Positions 15,199 to 15,591 of a stretch of DNA of 15,591 bases are shown here, piece after piece. The stretch is taken from positions 1 through 15,591 of the forward strand of contig JAAUSP010000122.1 in the NCBI GenBank assembly GCA_012032575.1, in the 5' to 3' direction. The stretch comes from Anaerolineales bacterium. Its GTDB lineage: Bacteria > Chloroflexota > Anaerolineae > 4572-78 > J111. Position numbers and translations under genes: made by a program. Numbering within the stretch: the stretch's first letter is position 1; each line of letters opens with the position of its first letter. The notes below the pieces were generated by a model. It worked only from the letters and a program-made list of their open reading frames with translations, had not been told where the DNA came from and ran no database searches.

Positions 15199-15231
15199 AA
15201 AAAAAAGCCCCGGAGTATCCGGGGCTTTTTT
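15199..15231. terminator. Rho-independent terminator of the cold-shock gene
   Basis: Perfect stem 15201-15214 with 15218-15231 (GC core GCCCCGGA/TCCGGGGC) and a 3-nt loop. On the minus strand it is followed by eight T. It lies between the cold-shock gene and RNase J and could work in both directions. Confidence 0.88.
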
Positions 15232-15254
15232 GACGACATGAGATGGGTAAGTGA

Positions 15255-15464
15255 TTAAGCCCTGGTGACTTCCAGGGCTACCGGGCCACGCGGCCTACGA
15301 TTAATTGAAAATTCAACCTGATCACCAGCTAACAAATTTTTCAATCCATTACTGACAATCGCCTGATAATGAACAAAAACTTCTTCGCCGATACCTGCTT
15401 CAATATAGCCATAGCCCTTAGCGGCATCAAACCACTTAACCGTTCCTGTTATTCGCTCAGCCAC
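15255..15464 (-). CDS. Cold-shock domain protein (CspA family)
   Basis: 69 residues, a single OB-fold cold-shock domain that binds single-stranded RNA/DNA and melts mRNA structure. RNP1 is KGYGYIEA (usually KGFGFI) and RNP2 is VFVHYQAI (usually VFVHFSAI); the aromatic changes are conservative. The start MAERITGTVKWFDAAKGYG and the C-terminal GPVALEVTRA complete a full-length domain. The start codon is GTG (15462-15464), with AGAGGT about 8 nt upstream. A possible -10 TATAAT lies at 15489-15494 (minus strand) without a clear -35, so the leader would be only about 20 nt, unlike the long thermosensing leader of E. coli cspA. The frame is intact, and a strong terminator follows. Confidence 0.9.
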   Translation of the reverse strand: MAERITGTVKWFDAAKGYGYIEAGIGEEVFVHYQAIVSNGLKNLLAGDQVEFSINRRPRGPVALEVTRA

Positions 15465-15488
15465 GATTAAATACCTCTTTGCTTAAGA

Positions 15489-15494
15489 ATTATA
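15489..15494 (-). promoter_or_regulatory. Candidate -10 of the cold-shock gene
   Basis: TATAAT on the minus strand, 25 bases before the GTG. The hexamer 17 bp upstream (TTATGG) is a poor -35. Confidence 0.35.
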
Positions 15495-15507
15495 TTTTAA
15501 TTGTTGT

Positions 15508-15560
15508 TGAGCCATAAAAAAACCGCCGGATAATACTGCTAGACTCCTGCGGCTGGCTCA
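15508..15560 (-). terminator. Terminator of a gene entering from beyond the window
   Basis: Read on the minus strand, CCGC-x-GGA pairs with TCC-x-GCGG (15545-15552 with 15523-15530), followed by seven T (15516-15522). An outer 7-bp pair TGAGCCA (15508-15514) and TGGCTCA (15554-15560) encloses the T run. It probably ends a minus-strand gene located right of 15591. Confidence 0.6.
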
Positions 15561-15591
15561 GAGAAGAACTGTATTTTTAATATTTATCGTA

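Overview
The window looks like a chromosomal segment of an uncultured Chloroflexota bacterium, most likely class Anaerolineae. This rests on the style of its proteins (a lipoprotein with two Gly-His/Tyr-x-Val-x-Gly-Asp-Phe repeats, a CoaE-acetyltransferase fusion, an LPSSG-anchored surface protein) and on heptad-built intergenic hairpins. It is inference: there is no rRNA or other taxonomic marker in the window.

Layout. 1-191: 3' end of an unrecognised gene. 313-801 (-): MTH1/MutT-like Nudix hydrolase, divergent from an ABC-F ATPase (1015-2921). 3001-4167: dephospho-CoA kinase fused to a GNAT-like domain. 4262-4519: small two-helix membrane protein. 4601-5256: beta-carbonic anhydrase, convergent with a lipoprotein (5276-5905, -). 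6032-7047: double-GNAT protein, apparently on a leaderless transcript. 7176-8120 and 8117-9505: a translationally coupled glycosyltransferase and membrane sugar-phosphate transferase that start and extend a polyprenol-linked surface glycan. A perfect ParB parS site follows (9585-9600), then a methyltransferase with a zinc ribbon (9615-10523), a secreted LPSSG-anchored protein (10782-11723), an intergenic cassette with a 32-residue peptide gene (11915-12013), dnaN (12252-13393), and on the minus strand RNase J (13482-15133) and a cold-shock protein (15255-15464). dnaN together with parS suggests that the origin is not far away.

Three things stand out. (1) Six conserved genes carry eight frame breaks, each repaired by adding one base to a homopolymer run. 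This looks like systematic homopolymer under-calling, so these genes are annotated here as single intact genes. (2) At least seven intergenic regions hold hairpins or arrays built from degenerate 7-bp words, with a different word at each locus. (3) Upstream of dnaN an ~60-bp promoter/operator is duplicated. Between the copies sit a tiny hydrophobic peptide gene with a near-perfect Shine-Dalgarno, a terminator and a possible antisense promoter. This layout resembles a type I toxin-antitoxin locus, and I do not recognise the peptide.
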